Source: a bacterium
GTDB lineage: Bacteria > Desulfobacterota > JAPLJL01
Direction: 5' to 3'
Length of the DNA: 64,000 bases
NCBI GenBank assembly: GCA_028713675.1
Contig: JAQTNV010000001.1
Coordinates: 62,001 to 126,000 of the forward strand
The notes beneath the pieces were generated by a model. It did not search any database. It was given only the letters and a program-made list of their open reading frames with translations, and had not been told where the DNA came from. The stretch's first letter is position 1. Each line of letters begins with the position of its first letter. Both the position numbers and the translations under genes were made by a program. Below are positions 41,843 through 49,687 of the stretch, one piece after another.

Positions 41843-42235
41843 ATGTTCGGATCAGAAAAAATAGACGGCAGAAAAATGGTTCTCCTGTATTCCTCCAATG
41901 ATGATTTCCGGGAAGAACTCTATCCCTTTCTGAAGATTCTGGTCCCGGAGAGCGATCTGGTCGTCGGTAAAACCCAGGAGGAACTGCTCCGGATTCTGGG
42001 TTTGTCTCGGACAAATTTTATCGCAGTTCTCTTCGTTTCCAGCCAGAAAGAACTCAGTCAGCTGGTTTCCCTGCAGGACCATCTGCGGGGCGCCAAGATC
42101 ATCCTGGTGCTGCCCGACCGGGAAAAGCAGACCATCGCCGAGGGACACCAGCTTCAGCCCCGTTTCCTGACCTTCGCCAACGGAGATTTAGGGGAAGTAA
42201 AAGCCGTCCTGGGGAAAATGCTCTCGACCGCGTGA
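41843..42235 (+). CDS. Receiver-sized hypothetical protein
   Basis: The 130-aa protein has an alternating strand/helix pattern like a receiver or other Rossmann-like domain (KMVLLYSSNDDFREELYPFL near the start, FIAVLFVSS and KIILVLPDRE later). It lacks a convincing phospho-acceptor Asp, so it may be a pseudo-receiver. The ATG 41843 is preceded by AAGGAGG and the full-match sigma-54 promoter P2. The peroxiredoxin gene follows 42 nt later. The function is unknown, but expression should be tied to the neighbouring regulator. Confidence 0.7.
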   Translation: MFGSEKIDGRKMVLLYSSNDDFREELYPFLKILVPESDLVVGKTQEELLRILGLSRTNFIAVLFVSSQKELSQLVSLQDHLRGAKIILVLPDREKQTIAEGHQLQPRFLTFANGDLGEVKAVLGKMLSTA

Positions 42236-42277
42236 GCCGCCAGCCCCGGGATGATTATTAAAAGACAGGAGGCCAAC

Positions 42278-42844
42278 ATGGAAGAAATCAGAGTCGGAAT
42301 GAAAGCCCCGGATTTTTCCCTGGAGGACTTTCGAGGCAACCGGTTCGTCCTCTCCGGTTATCAGGGGCGAAGCAAGGTAATGCTGGTTCTGCTGCGGGGA
42401 TTCGCCTGCCGGAATTCCCAGTGGTACCTGGATGGTCTCCGGAACGATTACCCGAAATTCCGGAATCTGAATACCATCGTGGCCGCTGTCGGCCAGCACT
42501 CCAAGCGCGAATTCGCCAACATCTGGAAAACCTTCGCGCTTCCGATAATCGGCCTGCCGGACGACCGGGGAAAAGTGGCCCAACTTTATGGGCAGAAGGT
42601 TTTATTTGAAAAACTGGGGAGATTGCCCGCGCTCTTCATTATCGATCCCATCGGCTTCATCAGTTACGCGCATTATTGCGGGGACATCTTCGATTACCCC
42701 CACCAGGAAAAATTATTCTCGATCCTGGCGGATAAATATCTGCCGGCTCCGGTTTCACCCGATTTAGCTCCCTCGCGGAACGAATCTCCCGAATATTCCC
42801 TGCACCGGGAAAATTTCGGGAGGGCATCCGCGTCCAGGGCTTGA
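42278..42844 (+). CDS. Peroxiredoxin-like (AhpC/TSA) protein
   Basis: The 188-aa thioredoxin-fold protein is a paralogue of the one at 19420-19947. It has VGMKAPDFSLEDFRGNRFVL, MLVLLRGFACRNSQWYLDGL, AAVGQHSK, LPDDRGKVAQLYGQKVLFEK and PALFIIDPIGFISYAHY. A single Cys is kept in the active-site segment. The start is ATG 42278 with AGGAGG 5 nt upstream. It lies behind sigma-54 promoter P2, consistent with a role against peroxides, though the missing second Cys leaves its mechanism open. Confidence 0.78.
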   Translation: MEEIRVGMKAPDFSLEDFRGNRFVLSGYQGRSKVMLVLLRGFACRNSQWYLDGLRNDYPKFRNLNTIVAAVGQHSKREFANIWKTFALPIIGLPDDRGKVAQLYGQKVLFEKLGRLPALFIIDPIGFISYAHYCGDIFDYPHQEKLFSILADKYLPAPVSPDLAPSRNESPEYSLHRENFGRASASRA

Positions 42845-42893
42845 ATCGATTTTTACAAAAGGGGCCTTTCCCCGGGATAAGGAGACCGGCTAA

Positions 42894-43652
42894 ATGAGGG
42901 AAATAAATAAACGGGGCGGGAATATTCGACTGTCGGATAAACCGGTTCAGAATCAGAAGTATAAAATGTTCATGAACACGAACGGAAGAATCGTGATTCG
43001 GCCCGTCTGGGATGACACCATGCTTTTCTCCGGAGGGCTGGCCGCCGTCGAGATGAACGGTAAATGGGGATATATCGACCGGAGCCGCCGGGTCGTCATT
43101 AAACCCCGGTTCGAGGAAGCCTACAACTTCTTTGAGGATCTGGCCCGGGTCCGGCAGGAAGGAAAATGGGGTTTTATCAACCGAAGGGGAATCCTGACGA
43201 TCGCCCCCTTTTATGACGGCGCTTTGAGTTTTACCGAGGGGTTCGCAGGCGTAAAGCTGGACGGCAAATACGGGTATATCAACCATGCCGGGATGATGGT
43301 GATCGAGCCCAGGTTCGAGGAGGCGTGGAGTTTTTCCGAAGGATTGGCAGGGGTTCGAATCGACGGGCGATGCGGTTATATCGACCGCGACGGTTTCCTC
43401 GTTATCCGGCCCCGGTTCGAAATGGTCTCCCGGTTTTCCGAGGGACTGGCCCGGGTGAAACTGGGGAACAGATGGGGTTTTATCAATGAACAGGGCGCGG
43501 AGGTGATCGGCCCCAGGTTCGAATGGGCACTGGATTTTTTCAAGGGGAATGCTTACGTGTGGACCAGTTGCGGTATTCACACCGTCAGCAAAACCGGATC
43601 GCTGTCCCCGGTCATCACGCGGGCGAAGACAGAGGTCCATAAATCCGCCTGA
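42894..43652 (+). CDS. WG-repeat protein
   Basis: The 252-aa protein consists of five or six WG repeats: KWGYIDRSRRVVIKPRFEEA, KWGFINRRGILTIAPFYDGA, KYGYINHAGMMVIEPRFEEA, RCGYIDRDGFLVIRPRFEMV and RWGFINEQGAEVIGPRFEWA. They are spaced about 46 residues apart. WG repeats form beta-strand solenoids or propeller-like structures and often mediate binding. No signal peptide is seen, so it is probably cytosolic. It is the last gene of the P2 unit, 49 nt after the peroxiredoxin gene. A specific role is unknown. Confidence 0.88.
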   Translation: MREINKRGGNIRLSDKPVQNQKYKMFMNTNGRIVIRPVWDDTMLFSGGLAAVEMNGKWGYIDRSRRVVIKPRFEEAYNFFEDLARVRQEGKWGFINRRGILTIAPFYDGALSFTEGFAGVKLDGKYGYINHAGMMVIEPRFEEAWSFSEGLAGVRIDGRCGYIDRDGFLVIRPRFEMVSRFSEGLARVKLGNRWGFINEQGAEVIGPRFEWALDFFKGNAYVWTSCGIHTVSKTGSLSPVITRAKTEVHKSA

Positions 43653-43687
43653 AATAGAGGGTCGGGAATTGTCATCCGACAAGGGTT

Positions 43688-44236
43688 TTAAATAAACAAA
43701 ATCTTGCCCTTTTCTTCCGTTTCCATCCGGTCGATTTGCTGCTCAAGGCTGTCCTGTTTTTTAACCATTTTCTGTTCGTACATCGACTGGTCTGCCCTCT
43801 CCATTAACTTTTCAATCGAATTCACCAACCCGTGTTCGTAGCTGGCCGTTCCGATACTGGCTGAGAGTTTGCAGTCCCGGAGAGTATTGAGATTGTAGCC
43901 GGCGATACCCTCCTCCAGCCTCTGCATAATAATATCGGCGTTGCTGCCCCCGTTAACTGCTAAAATCACGAACTCATCCCCTCCGATCCTGCCGATGATG
44001 TCCGATTCCCGAAAAATATTCTGTAAAACTCTGGCCATTTCCACCAAGACCTGGTCGCCGGTACTATGGCCAAAAATATCATTAAAAATTTTCATCCCAT
44101 CCATATCGGCGTAGATCAGATGAATCTCTTTTTTCATCCGCACGGCGATTTTCATCTGCTGTTGAGCCAGGGCCAGAAATCCCCGACGGTTATAAAGGCC
44201 GGTTAATTCATCATTTGATCGAAATACTTCTGCCAT
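43688..44236 (-). CDS. Diguanylate cyclase (GGDEF domain), N-terminally truncated
   Basis: The 182-aa product is almost only a GGDEF domain: SNDELTGLYNRRGFLALAQQ at the start, IYADMDGMKIFNDIFGHSTG, the I-site RESD, and intact active site RIGGDEFV. It could make cyclic di-GMP. A 37-codon fragment just upstream in another frame (44250-44363) looks like the first strand and helix of a receiver domain, so the ancestral gene was probably a receiver-GGDEF regulator that lost most of its receiver. It is the last gene of the leftward unit driven by P3. Confidence 0.88.
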   Translation of the reverse strand: MAEVFRSNDELTGLYNRRGFLALAQQQMKIAVRMKKEIHLIYADMDGMKIFNDIFGHSTGDQVLVEMARVLQNIFRESDIIGRIGGDEFVILAVNGGSNADIIMQRLEEGIAGYNLNTLRDCKLSASIGTASYEHGLVNSIEKLMERADQSMYEQKMVKKQDSLEQQIDRMETEEKGKILFI

Positions 44237-44249
44237 TTGAAAAATGTTT

Positions 44250-44363
44250 TCACATGTACCACATCAAAGAGTCCCCGCTGGCCTGGATTAAAGCTTCAGT
44301 CATCTTGCTGTGTTCCCGCCGGTTTTCTTCGATAAATAAAACCCGGGTTCGAATATCATTCAC
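44250..44363 (-). pseudogene. Receiver-domain N-terminal remnant
   Basis: A GTG-initiated frame encodes NDIRTRVLFIEENRREHSKM then TEALIQASG, like the first strand, acidic pair and first helix of a response-regulator receiver. It stops at TGA 14 nt before the GGDEF start and is one frame off. It is interpreted as the remainder of a receiver lost by internal deletion plus frameshift. Confidence 0.5.
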
Positions 44364-44376
44364 TTTATTAACAATC

Positions 44377-44625
44377 CTAATTTATATCTCTATTAAACAA
44401 ATTCGCCCCACCGCTGGTAAAATCGCGATTATCCAGACCCCATTGGTTTTCGCTGACTTTCCATCTGATCAACCCTTCGGCCGCCAAAGCAGCGATCGCA
44501 ATTGCAATCCGGTGCAGGTTATGCTCTCCGATAATTTCTGAGATCTCGGCCCCGGAGGATTGCCATTCTCCCCCTTCCAATTCCAACAACCAGATGATTC
44601 TTTCTTTAATTTCTCTTTCGGTCAT
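44377..44625 (-). CDS. Small winged-helix-like protein
   Basis: The 82-aa product begins MTEREIKERIIWLLELEGGE and continues through SGAEISEIIGEHNLHRIAIA to a short strand pair (EGLIRWKVSENQWGL). This pattern fits a winged-helix domain of the kind found in small DNA-binding proteins. The family is not recognised. It is the second gene of the leftward unit from P3, 12 nt after the 98-aa gene. AATATGACC context with GGAGGCG upstream gives a good ribosome binding site. Confidence 0.6.
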   Translation of the reverse strand: MTEREIKERIIWLLELEGGEWQSSGAEISEIIGEHNLHRIAIAIAALAAEGLIRWKVSENQWGLDNRDFTSGGANLFNRDIN

Positions 44626-44637
44626 ATTCGCCTCCTC

Positions 44638-44934
44638 TCAATTCCCTAACCGCCGAAACGCCTCGTGACATTCGCCCGGCCGCCTACCCACAACTTTAAC
44701 CCGGCAATCCTTCAACCTGCCCGTTAATTTTATCCGCCCGGTTTCCAGCAGGTCGGAAAATACCTCAGCCACCAACCAATCTGATCCCGGGAAGTCCTCA
44801 TTCACTGCTTCGTCGATCGCCTGAATTATTTCAAACAGACTGGTTTTAATTATGGTAGATGAGGGAATCTTACTCGGCTCGTTTAACCCCGCCCATCCCG
44901 CCTTGGCCGACATGTTTGCTACGTTGGTTTCCAT
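44638..44934 (-). CDS. Small hypothetical protein
   Basis: The 98-aa product has no recognised domain. The centre (SLFEIIQAIDEAVNEDFPGS then DWLVAEVFSDLLETGRIKL) is helical and the C-terminus (KDCRVKVVGRRPGECHEAF) basic. The ATG 44934 is preceded by AAAGGAGCGGTAAC. It is the first gene downstream of the leftward sigma-54 promoter P3, hence co-regulated with the redox genes. Confidence 0.6.
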   Translation of the reverse strand: METNVANMSAKAGWAGLNEPSKIPSSTIIKTSLFEIIQAIDEAVNEDFPGSDWLVAEVFSDLLETGRIKLTGRLKDCRVKVVGRRPGECHEAFRRLGN

Positions 44935-45020
44935 GTTACCGCTCCTTTTCTAAATTCGCCCTGGTTCTTAACCGTTCACCCTGTTTTAAATCCTTTGTTT
45001 TTTTCATGTGAGGGTAAGAA

Positions 45021-45035
45021 GCAAAAAGAATGCCA
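45021..45035 (-). promoter_or_regulatory. Sigma-54 promoter P3 (leftward)
   Basis: On the minus strand TGGCAT-TCTTT-TTGC matches the -24/-12 consensus with correct spacing. Its -24 base is 107 bp from the centre of palindrome site 3. It should drive 44934 to 43688. Confidence 0.68.
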
Positions 45036-45133
45036 GGCAAACTTCTTTTCGAACGAAAGTTCCATCTTGTTGTTTTTTAATTACTTTTTGCCCAAAACCG
45101 GATCAAGCGGAGTATGGGAAAAGGAAAAGACAA

Positions 45134-45150
45134 TTACTGCCGGGCAGGAA
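45134..45150. promoter_or_regulatory. Putative regulator-binding palindrome, site 3 (shared)
   Basis: TTACTGCC-G-GGCAGGAA, with one mismatch in the dyad, is centred at 45142 between divergent promoters P3 (107 bp away) and P4 (128 bp away). A secondary half-site TTACTGCG lies about 21 bp to the right. Confidence 0.65.
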
Positions 45151-45269
45151 TAGTTTACTGCGCCGCAAAGAAATCCAGGGAAAATCCGGGGGACATTTTA
45201 TTCGTCCATCTCATTTAACCAGTTGAAATAATTGAAATATTTAAAAAATACCGCTGCCGGCCGCACCGG

Positions 45270-45285
45270 TGGCACATTGGTTGCT
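45270..45285 (+). promoter_or_regulatory. Sigma-54 promoter P4 (rightward)
   Basis: TGGCAC-ATTGG-TTGCT is a full consensus match, upstream of ATG 45334. Confidence 0.88.
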
Positions 45286-45333
45286 TTCTTAAATAAATGT
45301 GATTCGTAAGGGCAATAAAATGGGGGATTCGGT

Positions 45334-46788
45334 ATGGATCAATTAAATTCTGAATACGATGTCGTGGTGATCGGGGGCGGGCTCGCGGGCCTGACCGGCG
45401 CAAATCAGCTGGCGAAGTGGGGAAGAAAGGTTCTGCTCCTCGAGCGCCAGCCCAGCCTCGGCGGCCTGGCGGCCTGGTTCCGGCGCCGCGGAGGGCATAT
45501 TTTTGATGTTTCGCTCCATGGCTTTCCCTTCGGAATGAAAAAATTCTGCCGCAAATACTGGAACCAAAACATCGCCGATTCAATCATTCAACTCCCCCGG
45601 GTCCGGATTGACAATCCCCAGTTCGATGTGACCAGCACCTTTGAACTCAGCGACTTCAGCCGACTCCTGGTCGAGCGTTTTAAAGCCGGCCGGGAAAAAG
45701 TCGATCGGTTTTTCCGCTACTTGAAAGGCATTGATTTTTATCTGAAAGGTCTGGATTTAATTTCCAATGCCCTCCAGACCACCGGGCAGCTCCTGGAGGA
45801 ATATTTCCCCGGCCGGCCCGATATCCACCGTCTGCTGATGGAACCCATGACTTATGCCAACGGCTCCAGCCCCGATGAACCGGCGGTTACCTACGGAGTC
45901 GTCTTCGGAAATTTCTTGAACCAGGGAATTTTTACTTTCCAGGGAGGCACCGATCAACTCCTCCAGGAAATGCAAAAGGAATTGGTAAAAAACGGTGTCC
46001 ATTTACGGAATAATGTCCAGGTCGAGAAAATCCTGCTGCAAAAGGGAAAAGTAAACGGAATCGAGATCGGGGGCCAGACCATCCGCTGCCGGGCGGTCCT
46101 CTCCAATGCCAATCTCCTCAAGACCATCACAGATCTTACCGGACCGGAATACTTCTCCACCGGCTACCTCGACCAGGTCAGGTCGATGCGGCTCTCCAAC
46201 TCCAGCTGCCAGGTGTACCTGGGAATCCGGGAGAAGGAAGAGATCCCGGACGTCGGGGACGTGATTTTTACCTCCACCTACCCCCATTACGACCCGGAAG
46301 CGCTCCGGTGCTCCCGGGATTTAACCAGCGAGTCTTTCTCCTTCTACTCCCCCAAGATCCGCCCGGGACACGACCGGTACGAGATTGTCGCTTCCACTAA
46401 CGCCAGGTGGGAGGACTGGGCCGATCTTCCCAAGGAAGAATACCGGTCCGAAAAACAAAAGCTCATCCAGAAAACAATCGCCAACCTGGAAAAATACATT
46501 CCGGGGATCACGGAAAAGATCGATTACCAGGAAGCGGCTACTCCGCTGACATTCGCCCGCTACGCCGGCCACGAAAAAGGGGCCTCGTTCGGGACCAAAT
46601 TCGAAGGCCTGAATGTCAGCCAAAACCTCCCCAAGCAGGTTGAGGGGCTGTTCCACGCCGGGTCCGTCGGCATCATTATGTCCGGCTGGCTGGGAACGGT
46701 AACCTACGGCGAGATCGTGGCCCATAAGCTGGAGGGTTTTTTAAGTTCCCCCTCCCGGGGAAACCAAGTAAGCATTAATGAAGTCTGA
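45334..46788 (+). CDS. FAD-dependent oxidoreductase, phytoene-desaturase-like
   Basis: The 484-aa flavoprotein has the dinucleotide-binding N-terminus YDVVVIGGGLAGLTGANQLA, ERQPSLGGLAAWF, FQGGTDQLLQEMQKEL and a C-terminal FAD contact GLFHAGSVGIIMSGWLGTVT. This is the layout of the carotenoid desaturase/isomerase and amine-oxidase-like superfamily. No carotenoid genes are nearby, so the substrate is open. The start at ATG 45334 is behind the full-match promoter P4. Its placement with superoxide reductase, WrbA and ferritin genes suggests a redox role, which is inference. Confidence 0.85.
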   Translation: MDQLNSEYDVVVIGGGLAGLTGANQLAKWGRKVLLLERQPSLGGLAAWFRRRGGHIFDVSLHGFPFGMKKFCRKYWNQNIADSIIQLPRVRIDNPQFDVTSTFELSDFSRLLVERFKAGREKVDRFFRYLKGIDFYLKGLDLISNALQTTGQLLEEYFPGRPDIHRLLMEPMTYANGSSPDEPAVTYGVVFGNFLNQGIFTFQGGTDQLLQEMQKELVKNGVHLRNNVQVEKILLQKGKVNGIEIGGQTIRCRAVLSNANLLKTITDLTGPEYFSTGYLDQVRSMRLSNSSCQVYLGIREKEEIPDVGDVIFTSTYPHYDPEALRCSRDLTSESFSFYSPKIRPGHDRYEIVASTNARWEDWADLPKEEYRSEKQKLIQKTIANLEKYIPGITEKIDYQEAATPLTFARYAGHEKGASFGTKFEGLNVSQNLPKQVEGLFHAGSVGIIMSGWLGTVTYGEIVAHKLEGFLSSPSRGNQVSINEV

Positions 46789-46953
46789 TTTAACCGGCCA
46801 GATCGCGACGGTCACCGGCAGCGGTAAAGAAATTCGAAAAGTGAAAGGTGGAACGACCAAAAGTTTATCAATAAATATTTCAGTCTATTAGATAGAGGGA
46901 AACGATCAGAAAACCCCAATATTCCGAAAAACGGAGAAAAGGAGAAAATGACC

Positions 46954-47379
46954 ATGGCAAGAGGATCAAAAGAGATATTGGATCTCCTGAATCAGGCCAT
47001 CGCCCGCGAACTCCAGGTGGCCATCCAGTACATGTGGCAGCACGTGCTTTGGAGCGGGGTCAAGGGAATCGCGGTTAAAGATGCCCTGAAGAGCATCGCC
47101 ATCGAAGAGATGAAACACGCCGAATCCATCGCCGAGCGGCTCAATTACCTGGGTGACATCCCCACCACCAAGCCCTCGCCGATTTTTGTCGGGGAAAACC
47201 TGAAAGAGATGATTACCCAGGACCGGAAGGATGAAGAGAACGCGATCACGCTTTACAAGAAAATCATCGGCGTGGCCCGAAAAGAGGGAGACGAAACCAC
47301 GAGCCTGCTTTTTCAAAAGATCCTCACGGACGAGGAAGATCACCACGACACTTTCGAAACCTTGCTGGAAGAAATTTAA
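46954..47379 (+). CDS. Ferritin-like/bacterioferritin-type protein
   Basis: The 141-aa four-helix protein has the di-iron ligand pattern of ferritin-like proteins: ARELQVAIQY, EEMKHAESIAERL (ExxH), RKDEENAITLYKKI and DEEDHHDTFETLL (ExxH). It probably stores iron or oxidises Fe(II) with peroxide or oxygen. The ATG 46954 is placed 9 nt after GGAG; another ATG at 46948 is only 3 nt away. It follows the flavin oxidoreductase by about 165 nt and no separate promoter is evident, so it may be read from P4. Confidence 0.88.
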   Translation: MARGSKEILDLLNQAIARELQVAIQYMWQHVLWSGVKGIAVKDALKSIAIEEMKHAESIAERLNYLGDIPTTKPSPIFVGENLKEMITQDRKDEENAITLYKKIIGVARKEGDETTSLLFQKILTDEEDHHDTFETLLEEI

Positions 47380-47454
47380 TTTTGTATTTAAGAAATATCT
47401 AAACGGTGATTATTTTTTCATAGGGTAGCCCTTCAGGGGGAACCCTTAACTGTC

Positions 47455-47487
47455 TGGCCCGAGGCTCCCTAGGCGAGCCTCGGGCCA
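47455..47487. repeat. Perfect 13-bp hairpin
   Basis: TGGCCCGAGGCTC pairs with GAGCCTCGGGCCA across the 7-nt loop CCTAGGC, with flanking gtc/gac-type extensions. No T-tract follows, so it may be a REP-like element, or a weak terminator for the ferritin gene. Confidence 0.7.
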
Positions 47488-47624
47488 GCCGGGCAGACAA
47501 CCGGCTCCTCCCCGGACGGCCGGGAAAAGTATTTTTGTCCAACGAAACCCAGCTTCCTGTAAATTTTCGGATCATCTCGCGTTTTTCTCCGGTTTTTCTT
47601 AAGCTAAGGTAAACGCTAATTATC

Positions 47625-48605
47625 ATGTCCATGGACGAGTATCAATTAAACTGCAATTCTCAGCCCTCAGCGGATGTGACACCCGTGATCCGGTGCCGCG
47701 ACCTGGTCGTGGCCTACGGAAGCCTGGTGGCGGTGAACGGGCTCTCCCTGAAAATCCGCCGGGGCGAGTGCTTCGGCCTGCTCGGTCCCAACGGGGCGGG
47801 CAAGACCACCGCCGTGGAGGTGTTCGAGGGACTGCTCCGCCCCCGGTCCGGGTCGGTGGAGATCCTGGGGGAAACCTGGGGGCGGAGCGAAGCCGGCGAC
47901 CGCCGCCTCCGCCAGCGCCTGGGCGTCGCCCTGCAGGAAACGCATTTCCCGGAAAATCTCACCGTGTTCGAGATCATCCGGCTTTTCCGGAGTTTCTACC
48001 GCGGCGGCCGGGAAATAAATGATCTGATCTCGCTCCTGGGACTGGAGGAGAAAAGAAACGCCCGGGTGGGAAAACTTTCCGGCGGCCAGCGCCAGCGCCT
48101 GGCCCTGTCCTGCGCCCTGGTGGGAAATCCCGAGATCATTTTTCTGGACGAGCCCACCACCGGCCTCGATCCGCAGGCCCGGTTGGTCATCTGGCAGGCG
48201 GTCGAGGCCCTGGTCCGGGACGGCCGCACGGTGGTCCTGACCACCCATTACATGGAAGAAGCCGCCCGCCTCTGCCGGCGGGTGGGCATCATCGATTCCG
48301 GCCGCCTGATCGCCCTGGATTCCCCGGCCGGACTGGTCCGGACGCTCGGGGCCGGGGAGATCGTGGAGCTCAAGATGGAAGGCGAGTTCCCGCTGGAATC
48401 CGTGCGCCGGGTCCCCGGCGTTCACCGGGCCGAGAAGCGGGACCGGCAATGGATCCTGATGGTAAACGATTCGGCCCAAACGCTCCCGGGGATCCTGAAC
48501 ACCCTCTCCGTTCAGGGAATGCGGGTGGATTCCGTTTCCACCCACCAGGCCACCCTGGAAGATGTCTTCGTGCAACTGACCGGGAAAGGACTCGGCGATG
48601 AATAA
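47625..48605 (+). CDS. ABC transporter ATP-binding protein (ABC-2 type)
   Basis: The 326-aa ATPase shows Walker A LLGPNGAGKTTAVEVF, the Q-loop, the signature LSGGQRQRLALSCALVGNPE, Walker B IIFLDEPTTGLDP and H-loop TTHYMEEAARLC. The C-terminal extension is typical of DrrA/CcmA-like exporter ATPases. The stop overlaps the permease start by 8 nt. It should energise an exporter for drugs, lipids or polysaccharides; the substrate is unknown. Confidence 0.95.
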   Translation: MSMDEYQLNCNSQPSADVTPVIRCRDLVVAYGSLVAVNGLSLKIRRGECFGLLGPNGAGKTTAVEVFEGLLRPRSGSVEILGETWGRSEAGDRRLRQRLGVALQETHFPENLTVFEIIRLFRSFYRGGREINDLISLLGLEEKRNARVGKLSGGQRQRLALSCALVGNPEIIFLDEPTTGLDPQARLVIWQAVEALVRDGRTVVLTTHYMEEAARLCRRVGIIDSGRLIALDSPAGLVRTLGAGEIVELKMEGEFPLESVRRVPGVHRAEKRDRQWILMVNDSAQTLPGILNTLSVQGMRVDSVSTHQATLEDVFVQLTGKGLGDE

Positions 48606-49680
48606 GGACAGCGCGCGGAGACCTCATCCCCTCGTTGAGCTGACCAAGGCCAGGTTCCTGGAATTTCTCCGCGATCACTCCGCGATTTTCTGGGTTTTTG
48701 TCTTCCCGATCCTGCTCACCGTCGTCCTCGGAATCGCTTTCAAGAACCAGGGGCCGGAAAAAATCGAAGTGGGGTTCCTGGGCCCGGCCGCGGAAGAACT
48801 CGTCGGACGGATCGACGCGCAAAAACCGGCGGGAAAACAGGGCCAGCTGAAACTGACCCTGATGAATCCGAGGCAGGCCTCCGCGGCGCTCAAGTCCGGC
48901 AAGATCGATCTCATCGTAAGAACGGAACCCCAGGCGGGCGGGACGCCGATGATAACCTACCAGTACGATCCCGCCCGGCCGGGAGCCCAGATGGCGCGGC
49001 TGGCCGTGGACAATCTGGTGCAAAGGGCCTACGGACGAATCGACGCCGTTCACGTCAGCGAAGAACAGGCCGAGGAAAAAGGCGGCCGTTACATCGATTT
49101 CCTCATCCCGGGGCTGATCGGGCTGAACGTCATGGGCAGCTGCATGTGGGGCCTCGGGTATGCCATCGTCGACTCCCGCCGGCGCAAGCTCCTGAAGCGT
49201 TTCGCGGTCACCCCCATGAACCGGTCCCATTTCCTGCTCTCTTTCGCCCTTTCCCGGATTATTTTTCTCGTCATGGAAGTGGGATTCCTGGTGCTTTTCG
49301 CCTTCCTGGTCTTCAGCGTCCGGATCCAGGGCGATATTTTCACCCTGGCCCTGGTGGCGTTGGTTGGAACCGCCGCGTTTTCCGGCTTGGCCCTCCTCAT
49401 CGCCTCCCGGACCGCCAGCACCGAAGCCGCCTCCGGCTGGATGAACCTGGTCCAGCTCCCCATGTGGCTCCTCTCGGGTTCATTCTTCGCTTATTCCCGC
49501 TTCCCCGAGTTTCTCCACCCCTGGATCCGCTTCCTGCCCCTGACCGCCCTGAATGACGCCGCCCGTGCGGTGATGAACGACGGCTCCGGGATAAGCGCGA
49601 TCACCTGGGAGCTGGCCGTCCTCGCGTTCTGGAGCCTGATCAGCTTCTCCATCGCCTTGAAGATATTCAAATGGCATTGA
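48598..49680 (+). CDS. ABC-2 type transporter permease
   Basis: The 360-aa protein has an N-terminal TM (FWVFVFPILLTVVLGIAF), a long extracytoplasmic loop and about five TM segments in the C-terminal half. The FLIPGLIGLNVMGSCMWGLG region and the PLTALNDAARAVMNDG segment are typical of DrrB/YhhJ-like exporters. It overlaps the ATPase gene by 8 nt, so the two form one two-component exporter. Confidence 0.93.
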   Translation: MNKDSARRPHPLVELTKARFLEFLRDHSAIFWVFVFPILLTVVLGIAFKNQGPEKIEVGFLGPAAEELVGRIDAQKPAGKQGQLKLTLMNPRQASAALKSGKIDLIVRTEPQAGGTPMITYQYDPARPGAQMARLAVDNLVQRAYGRIDAVHVSEEQAEEKGGRYIDFLIPGLIGLNVMGSCMWGLGYAIVDSRRRKLLKRFAVTPMNRSHFLLSFALSRIIFLVMEVGFLVLFAFLVFSVRIQGDIFTLALVALVGTAAFSGLALLIASRTASTEAASGWMNLVQLPMWLLSGSFFAYSRFPEFLHPWIRFLPLTALNDAARAVMNDGSGISAITWELAVLAFWSLISFSIALKIFKWH

Positions 49681-49687
49681 CGAGAAA

